Assembly (NCBI GenBank): GCA_049999765.1
Contig: JBNGIQ010005778.1
Location: 1-26,476, forward strand
Length of the DNA stretch: 26,476 nt
Source of the DNA: Phaeoceros laevis
Taxonomy: Eukaryota > Anthocerotophyta > Anthocerotopsida > Notothyladales
Direction: 5' to 3'
Shown: piece after piece, positions 9,567-18,845 of the stretch
How positions within the stretch are numbered: position 1 is the first letter of the stretch
How the letters are laid out: each line of letters opens with the position of its first letter
Notes under the pieces: model-generated
Database searches by the model: none
What the model was told of the DNA's origin: nothing
Seen by the model: only the letters and a program-made list of their open reading frames with translations
Position numbers and translations under genes: made by a program

Positions 9567-11089
9567 TTAGGCCCTTTTTTCGATATGCGGGGCCATCCTG
9601 AGAATGTAAAGCTTGTCCTCCAAACGGTGGCATTTAAGTACCAGCATTCTGGGGCGCACCATGGGTAAGCAGAACTGCACATCCTCGGCATGAGGTTTGC
9701 AAACCTGTCGATAGAATGGCTCCATACATATTTGAGAGAAGGTTGTAGAGGGTATCTGGAAGTGTCGCCAAAACCAATCTGATATGTTTGCCGCAATGGA
9801 AGAGCGGTTGTTATCCTCATCCTTTTTCTCTGAGACCCCCAGAATCCGGATGTTGAGATGGGGTGATGGGTCCTTCTCCCCTTGGTGTATTGGCAGAGTC
9901 CCTGTCTGGCTGGAAAGAAGAGAAGACCATTCTCTTAATCCTTCCTCAGTTGACCATCTGACCTCGGGTTGAGGGTGTTGATGTCCGGTGGGCGCCTCCA
10001 ACCTGAGAATGTCTTTGGGGGCATGTGGTTGAGATAAAAACGAAGGAACATAACCATGAGTCCCCTCCGATTGCCAGGTGGCCCGTTCAAAGGAAGCCGA
10101 CGAGGGGCCTGTGTGAGGATGTATTGTCCCCACCTCCGGTTGGGTTTTGGGTAAGCCATATGGCTCAGTCCAAGCCGTAAGAGGTCGATTCTGCCCACTG
10201 TCCTGTGCTCTGGAGTATGCTAAAGGGTCATATCTCCCATCGTAGGGATGATCGGACTGTAGAAGATGCATTCGACACCCTGATGTGTTCTGGACGGAAG
10301 ACTGGGAGACAACTAATGGTCTCGTCCATTGATTACTGTGAAAGCCCGGTATCGGAGATGATCTGATGGTGGGGAAAAGCTCTCGAGTCGTAGAGATTTT
10401 TCCTGCCCTGCCCCTGATTGCCTCGATTATGTTAGTTAGCTTCCCCTTCATGGTGGAGATCTCCTGGAGCTCTCTAGATAACGACTGCTGAGAGAGCGAC
10501 AGGTGTGAGGACAAAGCCGACGAGTTGGATTCCCGAACTGCAAGGCAGCAATGTGCATTTGAAGGTGAGTAGAGGGGATCGGAGAGAAGATGGGCATATG
10601 CAAAGTATAAATGGAATTGTAGGAAGAGTAGGTGAAGTACCTTGCCGAGCCAGATTAAGGAGGTCGTTCTGCATTTGTCCGAGCTGCGTGGCCTGTTGAC
10701 TTAGCTGGGTAGCCTGCCGCAGCATCTCGGACTGAAGCGTCAAGTGCATCTGTATTGGTACCTCTGTAAGTGCCTGAGTGGGATAAGGAAGGGGCTGGCA
10801 TGGGGTCCATGAGGGAGTTGAGATCCCGTTGCTTGGGTTTCTTGGCGTGTTGGTGGACTTGGATAAGACTGACTTCGTCTTCCTCTGTCTCTGGTGGCGT
10901 GAGAGACCGGGAGTCCTCCGCGTTGGTGTCCTCGAGTGACTGTGACCCGACTGGCAGGCTGTGCCCCGAAGCTTCCCTCTCCGGTTGAGGGGTGTCGGCA
11001 ATGGGGCAAGCAGTCCTGGAGTCCTTGCCTTCACGAGCTGGGTTGACCCGTGTCGGGAGAGCCCCCTTGGGTTTCCTCTTTGTCGGCAT
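9567..11089 (-). pseudogene. LINE ORF1: RNA-binding protein with coiled coil and RRM
   Basis: The likely start is the ATG at 11089 (MPTKRKPKG), just downstream of the tandem array. The first about 110 codons are polar and basic to acidic. A one-base frame change between about 10850 and 10740 leads into a Gln/Leu-rich coiled coil (LRQATQLSQQATQLGQMQND). A 103-base intron-like segment (10538-10640) follows; removing it continues the coiled coil in frame. The C-terminal part, 9570-9854, fits the L1 ORF1p / Transposase_22 RRM: NIRILGVSE at the start and RPRMLVLKC, then a Lys/Arg-rich end. The stop is TAA at 9567-9569. ORF1p-type proteins trimerise through the coiled coil and bind element RNA. This copy is broken unless the frame change is an assembly error. 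Confidence 0.65.
10538..10640 (-). other. Intron-like 103-base segment inside LINE ORF1
   Basis: On the minus strand it begins CAAG|GTACTT and ends TGCCTTGCAG|TTC, canonical GT-AG borders with a pyrimidine-rich end. Its length (103) is not a multiple of three. The upstream frame (ending LLNLARQ) joins by a split Val codon to the downstream frame (RESNSSALSSHLSLSQQS), and both sides are coiled-coil-like. Without removal, the upstream frame meets a TAG at 10474-10476. This is therefore either a real spliceosomal intron or a remarkable coincidence. Confidence 0.5.
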
Positions 11090-11114
11090 AGCTGGCACAC
11101 GCAGGTGTGAGGTG

Positions 11115-11800
11115 GCACAGGGCAGACCGCTGTAGGGAAGGGGGAGACTTGTAGTGAGGAGGAGGCATAGGGCAAACCGCTGTAGGGAAGGGGGAGACTT
11201 GTAGTGAGGAGGAGGCACAGGGAAAACCGCTATAGGGAAGGGGGAGACTTGTAGTGAGGAGGAGNNNNNNNNNNNNNNNNNNNNNNNNNNNNNNNNNNNN
11301 NNNNNNNNNNNNNNNNNNNNNNNNNNNNNNNNNNNNNNNNNNNNNNNNNNNNNNNNNNNNNNNNNNNNNNNNNNNNNNNNNNNNNNNNNNNNNNNNNNNN
11401 NNNNNNNNNNNNNNNNNNNNNNNNNNNNNNNNNNNNNNNNNNNNNNNNNNNNNNNNNNNNNNNNNNNNNNNNNNNNNNNNNNNNNNNNNNNNNNNNNNNN
11501 NNNNNNNNNNNNNNNNNNNNNNNNNNNNNNNNNNNNNNNNNNNNNNNNNNNNNNNNNNNNNNNNNNNNNNNNNNNNNNNNNNNNNNNNNNNNNNNNNNNN
11601 NNNNNNNNNNNNNNNNNNNNNNNNNNNNNNNNNNNNNNNNNNNNNNNNNNNNNNNNNNNNNNNNGGGAAAACCGCTATAGGGAAGGGGGAGACTTGTAGT
11701 GAGGAGGAGGCACAGGGCAAACCGCTGTAGGGAAGGGGGAGACTTGTGGTGAGGAGGAGGCACAGGGCAAACCGCTGTAGGGGAGGAGGAGACTTATGAG
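11115..11800 (-). repeat. 50-base tandem array at the 5' end of the LINE
   Basis: Units start at 11115, 11165 and 11215 on the left of the assembly gap, and at about 11660 (first bases in the gap), 11710 and 11760 on the right. The period is exactly 50 bases. Plus-strand consensus: cagggcaaaccgctgtaggg, then aagggggagacttgtagtga and ggaggaggca. Copies differ at only a few positions (c/t, c/a, g/a); the last copy decays after about 40 bases. There are no spacers, so it is not a CRISPR array. It lies just upstream of the ORF1 start, where LINE promoters are found. Because the period is not a multiple of three, frames through it are artefacts. Confidence 0.9.
11265..11664. other. Assembly gap of 400 N within the tandem array
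   Basis: The run is exactly 400 N, so its length is probably an estimate. The unit phase on the two sides (11215 versus 11710, difference 495) does not fit a 50-base period, which also suggests the true length differs. The true copy number of the 50-base repeat is unknown. Confidence 0.95.
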
Positions 11801-11822
11801 AAGGAAATTTGTGACATGTGAA

Positions 11823-12272
11823 CTAAAGTCGGAGGGGCCATGCGTTATTTGATAGGGGAGGATTGTGTCGGGATTGTGCCGATGTGAAAAGATTCCTTGC
11901 GCTTAGTGACGTGTACGTCGTTCCGGCCGCATTAAGGTGATTGTGCAGCGTATACGATGGAAAATCTATAATGGATGTGAGTCCCTGTTCTTTTGGCTTA
12001 ACCGGTCGATCCTTGCCGTCCTGTCCTATGGGTTTCAACTTAGTGCATGGACTCGAAGTTGGGGATGAGATGAACGCATAGAGGGCGATGCTGATAGCTC
12101 TTGCTAAAGGTGGGGAGAAAGTGCCATAGCCGTGTGGGTACCCCCTGCCTCCCAGGTCTGCATCCAGGCACGAGGGACAATGGAGAACAACAGCGTAGCT
12201 GAGTCGTGACGGCTCCTTCTTAGCCCGGCAGGATGAACACTCACCTCGAAAAGTGCAGCCCTGGAAAGCCAA
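11823..12272 (-). other. Open frame of uncertain meaning, Cys-rich start
   Basis: A 149-codon minus-strand frame has no ATG at its 5' end (it opens with TTG). Its first part has clustered cysteines (GCTFRGECSSC, then HCPSC), which could bind zinc. I do not recognise it. It lies just upstream of the LINE tandem array on the same strand, so it could be the 5' untranslated region of the element, a flanking gene remnant, or a chance frame. Confidence 0.2.
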
Positions 12273-13640
12273 TGCTTGGGAAGGTAATGCTTGAAAGAGG
12301 ATGGTAAAATCCCTTCGTGTCTTTGGACTCAGGAATCGGCTATTGGCACATACTTGCTGTGCAAAAGTATGAGTTGTGGGGCAAATGCCTGAGAAATATC
12401 TACGCCAACAACACTACTTGCCATGCATGCCAAGGATGGAAACCTGGAGATGCACAACACGTAGTTGGAAGGATATCATGAAAGCTAATGCTCAAGTATG
12501 CATTCATGCAGCAGGCACTGCAGGGGGCGATCCATGACGAACCACATGACTCATGCAAGCGGACAAAGATGAGCCGAATCATGGGAGGTTCTGACACGCC
12601 CAACCCCATGGCCCTAGTTACAAGAGGCAGCCTGCGTAAGCAAGGTAACGCATCCCAGCCAGGATGAGGAGGCCGTGTTAACCTGCTCCTGCTTGATGGC
12701 GTTTGTAAGCTGTTTCAGCACACTCTCACTGCCATGGTAGTTGCAATAGTTTTTCAAGAACTTAGGCAACCAAAGCCCTAGTGAAGGAACCAGCGGGTGA
12801 AAATAATATGCTCCCTGTAAAGATAAAGGCCTACCTACATCAGGGATTTCCAAGTGACACCATGAGTGCACACCACCCAGCAACACAGGCAGACAAAGGG
12901 ACCATATCCCATGTGTGGGTAACATGATGAGTTGTGCGAGCTGCTTCCATTCAGCTGAAGGGGTGTTGCGTTACACCATAAGGCTTGGAAGCCCACAGGG
13001 TAAAAGTCCATACCGCCGGAGGCTGAGTGGGTAATCCGTGATAGGCCTTTTAGGTGAGAGCAAGCCAGAACGCTGGCTGTTTCCAGTAAAGAAGGGATGG
13101 AGGATCGGTAAAAAGCGAGTAAACTACTGGCATAAACAGTACTAGCATAGCAGTCCTAACAAGCAATACTTAGCATAACATACTTAACAAGCATGGTTGG
13201 TTGTCTATCCAAAGCCTTTAAAACTTGCAAATCATGTGCTACATTCTGCATCGCTTTCTGTAGGATTACTAGACAATGTCTAATCAAAAAAGAGGTAGGC
13301 TGAGTGACATCTCCGAAAACATCAGTGTGCACCTTGTCTCCAATGGAGCCACTTATAAACAGGAATGTGCTTGCATCGAGAAGGCAGACAAGTCGGTTTA
13401 CCCAAGATACGGGTGTGGGGTATCCATTTGTGAGATTGGGTGCTGCACTTTAGTTCACTGTAGAGGGGGCGTCCCCCAGAAAGGCCTGTATAAACAGCAA
13501 AGGAGGCCGGGGCGAAGGTCTTCAGAACAAAGGATTACCTACGAGTGAGTCCGGAGTGAGACTGTCCTTCGAGGGAGCCTAGAAAGTACCCTTCTTTGAT
13601 GGAGATGGGTTGCCTTCCGTGCCTTGTGAGGTAGTGTGCC
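12273..13640. other. Stretch with no recognised gene
   Basis: The open frames in this stretch (about 69-103 codons) have unnatural composition and no known motif. I see no RNA gene. The only structure noted is the short repeat at 13127-13196. Confidence 0.5.
13127..13196. repeat. Short imperfect AT-rich tandem repeat
   Basis: The phrase tactagcatagcagtcctaa followed by caagca recurs as tacttagcataacatactta followed by acaagca, and a weaker form, tactggcataaacag, precedes it. The copies are about 27 bases long and imperfect. Confidence 0.6.
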
Positions 13641-13643
13641 GTC

Positions 13644-14450
13644 TTAGGGAAAAATGGAGCAAAAAGGCTCCGGTGACCTGCTCCTTGCTTCTTCAGCTCC
13701 CTGATTTGTGGATGCGCCAATGTGCGTGAAGTTGCAGATGACAAAGAGAGAGAGGAGCTTGCACACTTCCCTATGCAAGGGGTGGACATTGGCATTGAGT
13801 CCTGTATGCATCATCTGCGAGCCCCGTGTGAGTACCAGACGCTATTGAAGGAGGGGAAAAGGCCGTAGCCATAAAGAGGAGTTTGAGGGGAAAAGCGAAG
13901 AGATTGTCATACCTGGGATACCAAGGAAGAGACGTGTGTTTCTATGAGTATATGGTGGTAGGTGTGGATGACTGCCACCTTGAGACCGGCAATGAGAGCC
14001 CTGAGGGTGGCCTTCTGCTCCCGCACTCCGGCAAGCCCACCAGTACTGTGTTGAGGACTTCTCCTGCCATGGAGAGAACCATTGCTGCTGCCCCCGCCTG
14101 GCCATGTCCTAGAGATCCCACCCCAGCAAAGCGTAGCCTGATTGGTAGAAATGGAGTCTCTAGAGCCGTCGGTGAGGTATCCTCGATGAGAGGGAGACGG
14201 TGACCCCTCCCCAGCTGGAGCTCCGTCCAGTGTATGGCGTCCTCTGGGGTATCGAAAGACTGGTGTGCGCAACTGGGGTACCCTTGGACTTCCAATTTTT
14301 CCTGGTTCCACGATTTGTATAAACCCGGGTGGTGGCCTCTGGCGACCGCCCACAGGTTCTTCTGGTGGCGACCCATGTCGGCAGGGAGCACGATGGTGGA
14401 GCTGAGGCGGAGACCAAGTTGGAGCGCGGTGCCACAGAATGGTGGAGGGT
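13644..14450 (-). pseudogene. RNase H1-like pseudogene (hybrid-binding plus RNase H domains)
   Basis: Two domains are recognisable. At about 14218-14355 is an RNase H1 N-terminal hybrid-binding domain: WAVARGHHPGLYKSW, then VQGYPSCAHQSFDTPEDA. An RNase H fold follows: GHGQAGAAAMVLS with EVLNTVLVGLPE, then after a frameshift near 14025 the run LRALIAGLKVAV and SSLVSQ. A 98-base intron (13815-13912; CAG|GTATGA to CTCGCAG|ATG) joins in frame to the last exon, with NANVHPLHREV and FTHIGASTNQGAEEA, ending at a TAA (13644-13646). This is the architecture of plant RNase H1, which removes RNA from R-loops. The four catalytic acids appear changed (FDG to FAG, AEY to ATL, the GDS Asp to Val, and the final AD to AE). 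With the frameshift, this points to a dead copy. Upstream exons were not identified. Confidence 0.6.
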
Positions 14451-15570
14451 AGGTCTGGAGTGAGATGCTTTAGGTCTTGCCGGAGGCATGAGTACGTTCC
14501 ACGGTGTGTAAAAGTAAAAGATGGATCCGGAACATGTGGGGGGTGGTTAATTGAACAAGGTGGGGTAAAGAGGTGCCCTTTAAGTGGCCGGGAGCGGGGG
14601 CCGGGACGTCGCAAATCCGAGTGCGAGGAAGAGCTTAGCTTGGCTGGTCTTTCCAAGCACCTGGCCGAGTCTGCCGTTGCTCCGAGGAAAATGGCGGCCA
14701 ATTGGGTGGCGGGCTCGCCGGGTGGGATGTCTGGAGTTCCTGTTGATGACGGCTGTCATGTTCGGCCAAGCGGAAGTTTTTTGCTTGGAGGATCCGTCGT
14801 GGTACCGGTACACGTACGAGGGACTGGGCGGGAGGCTGGAGACTATCGTCCTGTGAGAATTTCTTCGGTAAGCCTGGGCAATGCGGACGGGGTGTCTAGT
14901 GTTTTTTGGGGAGCGGCTAAAAGGCCAAATGAATTTTTCCTGACTCCGTTATAATGCATCTGGGAGCTCGGTTGCTACTCAAGTCTGTGGGGGTGTCTAA
15001 TGGCTTATGTTGTGGTCGTGTACTCATCATTACATGTGGAGTTGAAAATTATGTTCTTTGGCGATGATGTTTTGCTGTACTATAAGAGCCCCCCGACGGT
15101 GGGTGTGAGCGGTCTGAGCGAGGTGGACCAAGCGGGTCCTTAGTTGGTGCCCAATGGATTAATGGAAGTACCTGCTCGTTTTTGGGAGGTTAGGAGAACA
15201 AGTGTAGGAGCCTGTCGATGGCTGCCTGTGGGAGTAGGGGTGACGGAGTGGATGTGGGCTCCGAGCCATATATTTATATGTTGATTTTTATATAAAAGGT
15301 CAGTTGTGAGAGGCTTCTTTTTGAGTGAAGACGAGGACGTGACCGTGATTAAGACATGGTTAGTTTATTCTTTGTGTGCCCCCGTTATGAAAAGCGAAAG
15401 TAGAGGCCTGTTCGCAACTAAGGAGGTTTTCGGGGATGGAAGGTGACTGAGGGTGACTGGCCGCGATGAATGCTAAAATTGGGAGCGGTGCACTGTTTTG
15501 CTCAAAATGTGCGTATCTTGATGGGATGATGGGCAAGGTCGCAAAGAGACCGTGGCCAAGGTCTAACTGA
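14451..15570. other. Stretch with no recognised gene
   Basis: A plus-strand frame at 14439-14954 (171 codons) is open but its composition is not protein-like and it overlaps the region upstream of the RNase H1 pseudogene. The rest is GT-rich with an AT-rich spot near 15265-15300. Missing first exons or a promoter of the RNase H1-like pseudogene could lie here, but I cannot point to them. Confidence 0.4.
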
Positions 15571-15577
15571 ATTTTTG

Positions 15578-15694
15578 GGGCAACGAGACTTGTCCCTCAC
15601 AGTCTGTGCAACCTGGTCGGATGTGGGCGGTTGGGGGCAATGAAACTCGTCCCTCACAATCTGTGCAACCTGGTGAGATTTAGACGCTTGGGGA
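15578..15694. repeat. 57-base tandem duplication
   Basis: The unit starts caacgagacttgtccctcac at 15581 and repeats as caatgaaactcgtccctcac at 15638, both followed by a(g/a)tctgtgcaacctggt. The period is 57 bases and there are two copies, with a few bases of a third. Confidence 0.85.
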
Positions 15695-16004
15695 AATGAC
15701 AAAAGTATGAAGCTCTAGGTATATTTCTAATGAGAGGTGTCCTTACAAGCACTGTCCCAACTTCGGGGGGTCTAGTGGTAGACATTGAGACCCAAAGATT
15801 GCAAGGTTGCAAGGTTCCCAGGTTGTAAGCGATGTCCAGGCAATCATCGAAACACGTTTGTGGCCAAGTGCAAATCTCTCTGGACGTTGTTGTTTCCAGC
15901 CTTGCACTCCTCAACTTTGAAGCCGTTAGAGGTTCAAGTCTTTGAGGATTGCTTTGTGTCCACATTTTGGAGCATGGAGGAGTGTGTTCCCACAGATTGT
16001 TCTA

Positions 16005-16208
16005 ATGGTCACCACTCGTAGTGGTTGCAACACCACGCCTGCTACCACTCCTCCTACCCCGTTCACAGAAGACGAGCTTATTGAGGCTATCCATCTTCTT
16101 GCCGCAAGGACTGGAACACAGGCGGAGGCTATCCACTTCATAACTACCAAGGCTGGAAGGGAGGTTGCTTCCAAGCTCATCCGTCGTGTTCTTACATCTC
16201 TCCTTTAG
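16005..16208 (+). CDS. Small hypothetical protein, possible retroelement gag start
   Basis: This 67-codon frame begins MVTTRSG, a start often seen in plant LTR-retrotransposon gag proteins, followed by a Thr/Pro stretch and an amphipathic helical part (EDELIEAIHLLAARTGTQAE). It ends in a TAG shortly after a basic segment. No zinc knuckle, protease or polymerase follows. It may be a truncated gag or a chance frame. Confidence 0.3.
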   Translation: MVTTRSGCNTTPATTPPTPFTEDELIEAIHLLAARTGTQAEAIHFITTKAGREVASKLIRRVLTSLL

Positions 16209-16705
16209 GAAGGCCACGATCTAGGTCGTTGAGTTGCACAAGTTTCAGGATATTGGAATTCAAAGTCAGAATTGGCAATCACGACGCTGTGAGGTACTGG
16301 AGACGGCACGGTTGTGGAAGCTTCATCTGCATTGTAGATGCTACATCGATTGCAGAGCGATGTGTTACTGCATCTACTCTACATGTGCCAACCTCCTCAA
16401 ATAGCTACATACATACATGCATGTGTGTTTTGTTACCTACGAGAGTTGGAGCACTTGCGAGTCACAAGCCGGGAGAGTTGTAGCTGCTAGCTAGGTTTTA
16501 GCTGTTGTTGTTGAAGACAGCAGCTGCAGTTGCAAGTGGGGTTGCTTGCACCAGGTCGCCAGCACCACTTGGAGAACATCATTGCTGAATACATCACTGC
16601 TGGAGTACATCCGAGGCCTGGAACATTGCTTTGTTTTCCACTGTTGCTATTGCTTTGCTTTTCATTGGTGTTAAGCTTCACACTTGAGTACCACACACGC
16701 TTTAG

Positions 16706-16897
16706 AGAGGGCGGTACCAACACTTGGCCACCTTTGGGGCACCAGTGTTCAAGTTGCAAATCAATGGAGTCGATGATATTGAAGATTTGCCAAAAAGAAG
16801 CCTGTACCGTGGAAGTTTCATGCCTCTGGATAATAGCACCGCTGTTGACCCCAGGAATTGCTTGAGGGAGTTAGTAGCCTGCAAATTCCATTTTTGA
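16706..16897 (+). other. Protein-like open segment of unknown family
   Basis: The plus-strand frame between the TAG at 16703 and the TGA at 16895 reads like real protein (for example GAPVFKLQINGVDDIEDLPK and later STAVDPRNCLRELVACKF). It has no ATG near its start, so it would be an internal exon or a fragment. I do not recognise the family. The rest of 16210-17170 shows no recognised gene. Confidence 0.25.
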
Positions 16898-17177
16898 CTG
16901 GTGAGACGTGCCCTGTGGGTTTAAGGTGTGGGAGGCTGCAGATCCAGAAGACCACTGGCTTGTGGTAGCGGCAAGGCGTGGTGTGTAATGCTGTTGCTGA
17001 GCTTTATCATTCACATACATCCCATCTCCAGGAAGGCTGTGGTGTTCTGTGAGCTCAATGCGCTGTACTAGGAAAGGAATCACGCTCTGAAGGCTGCAAT
17101 CATATTGACTCGTTCTCTTCCTCCTTTATGTCTGCAGTTACACCAACATGTGCAGGGGTTAGCATCCTCCTCAGCCA

Positions 17178-18249
17178 TTACCCCTCTGTTGGCTGAGGGG
17201 TGTCGTTTTCCTGAGTTTCCTCTGGCATTTCTTCTGCCTCTGTGACATTAGCTCTGCGTGGCTCCAGTGCTCCTCGTCGTGGTGGAGGTCTGTAACCCCG
17301 TCCTGCTCCTCTAGGCGGTGGTCTATTTCCTCGTCCCGTTCCTTCTCTTCTTGGGCATGCTGGCCCCTTGGTGCACTCAAAACTGTGATGACCCCATTCC
17401 CCACAGTTGTAACAGTTACCTCGGAATTCCTGTGACACCTTCCCCAGCTCCATTCGAAGTCCATCATCGTTTGTGGGTGTCTGAATATTTGTCCTTGGCT
17501 AGTGTCTGGTTCCTGAAAAAACGGCATCCATTCGATCAGCAACTGCCATAGCTTCTTCCAGCATCTTACATCTTCTTAACGTCACCTCCCTTTGTGCAAC
17601 CATCTTGAGTCCTTCCTTATAGTGGTCGACTTTCTCGTCTTTTGCCATCCCTGGTATGCTTAGTAAGATTGACAAAAACTCCTCTGTATATGCTATTAGA
17701 ATAGTCTTCTGGTACAGTTGTTTCAGCTTCTCCCTACCCACTTCTCGATTGTCCACAGGCACAAACTGCACCGTTAGCCCTTGGAAGAATTTCTCCAATG
17801 TAGAAAAAGATAAGGCATACCCTTGGTTTACCAAAGCTTCCCTCTGCAACCACCATAGTAGAGCTCCTTTCCGTAAGAAGGTCAACGCCAACGTCACCTG
17901 CAACTCAGGTTTGACTTTGCTGCGGCTGTAGGTAGACTCTGACTTGATGCTTCCATTGCTCCACTATAGCCGGATTCCTCCTGCCGTCATACGTCTCCGG
18001 TTTTGGAGCCTTCACTATGTATGCTGTTGGTCTGCTCGCAATCGCCTCTCGTGGCGCTCTCTCCTGTTGTAACTCCGTTTCCGATGCCGCAATGCGTGCT
18101 TCTCTCTCCGTGATCATCTGTGCCATTTGGGCAGCCGTCATGCTCACCTGGTTTTGATTCGCCGCTACCTGCTGAGCGTTCGGCACCGTCCCTGCCTCTG
18201 CTGTAGGGACAAACACAGGTGGGGGCACACGCGGGCCCGTTTCCTCCAT
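17178..18249 (-). pseudogene. Gypsy-type gag with CCHC zinc knuckle
   Basis: It starts at the ATG at 18249 (MEETGPRVPPPV). A linker of about 75 residues leads to a Retrotrans_gag domain (KPETYDGRRNPAIVEQWKHQ, then LALTFLRKGALLWWLQ and SFSTLEKFFQGL). One frameshift lies near 17905-17935. A TAG at 17499-17501 interrupts the frame, which continues in register to a CCHC knuckle, CYNCGEWGHHSFEC, around 17400. An Arg/Pro/Gly-rich tail ends at the TAA at 17178-17180. Gag forms the particle and binds element RNA. No protease follows. Confidence 0.8.
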
Positions 18250-18391
18250 CTCTACACCCTAGCGAGCGCTAATGCGGTGGTGATCGCTCCAAGTTGTGCT
18301 CTCCGTCTCACCCGTGCCCGGTGAATCCTCTGACCTCTCAGCACTTTGTTCACACAGCGTATGATGTCCAGGTTGTCAAATCGTGCTCGCC

Positions 18392-18826
18392 TCAAGGTGG
18401 CTCTTCAAATTCCACCAACCAGAGAAGATCTTCTATCCTTTCTTCTTCAAAAAACCTCTCAATTCGGGACAGACCTGGTATCTCGTGCTAGAACCAGAGC
18501 TCACCTCCAGATGTTGTCAAACCCTCCGCCTTTCTAAGTTCCGCTACTAGGAACAGTAAAGCCACCTCCTCTCTTAATGTCCACGATTTTTCTTCCGAAT
18601 CTGTCCGCAATCTCTCATACAAGATGTCCACCAGTAATCCCGACCACAGCAGAGTACCTCTCCAACCATGAAATACTGCCAACGAGAGTAGCACTTCCAA
18701 CTCAACACTACCCGGTGTACGCTCCTGCGCGCAACACTGCAATATTTCCCTTCGAGCTCTTGCGTCCTGACTGACGGCAGGCAATTGGTAATCCTCGCGA
18801 AGCTCATGTACGCTCCGTAGCCTCAT
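18392..18826 (-). pseudogene. Protein-like frame between primer-binding site and gag
   Basis: An ATG at 18826 in a good context (gaccATGa) lies 20 bases after the primer-binding site. It opens a 112-codon frame that stops at a TAG (18488-18490). The same frame stays protein-like for about 31 more codons, to a TGA at 18392-18394. It is rich in Leu, Glu and Arg and looks helical (EDYQLPAVSQDARARREIL; later EKSWTLREEVALLFLVAELR; after the TAG, FFEEERIEDLLWLVEFEE). I recognise no family. It may be a separate accessory protein or the N-terminal part of an ancestral longer gag, since it is in another frame from gag. Confidence 0.5.
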
Positions 18827-18845
18827 GGTCAACTAGTGCGACCAG

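Larger units (their letters stand above)
5682..11800 (-). mobile_element. Broken, nearly full-length LINE (non-LTR retrotransposon)
   Basis: Read on the minus strand, the order is a 50-base tandem array (11115 to about 11800), ORF1 (11089 to 9567), ORF2 (about 9389 to 5956), a 3' region of about 220 bases, and a 24-base repeat tail. This is the standard two-ORF LINE layout: ORF1 is an RNA-binding chaperone, ORF2 an endonuclease plus reverse transcriptase for target-primed reverse transcription. ORF1 has frame changes and ORF2 has one frameshift and three in-frame TAG codons, so the copy cannot make intact proteins. The outer limits are estimates; no target-site duplication was identified by eye. 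The ORF1 type (coiled coil plus RRM) resembles L1 ORF1p more than the zinc-knuckle ORF1 common in flowering-plant L1 elements. Confidence 0.8.

Noticed and set aside
11031-11763. Long frames through the 400-N gap
   Set aside because: They exist only because N codons do not count as stops; the 50-base period shifts the frame at every unit.
11115-11800. CRISPR-like array
   Set aside because: The 50-base units are directly adjacent with no spacers, and the DNA is clearly eukaryotic.
14439-14954. 171-codon plus-strand frame
   Set aside because: No motif and poor composition; it lies opposite the 5' side of the RNase H1-like pseudogene.
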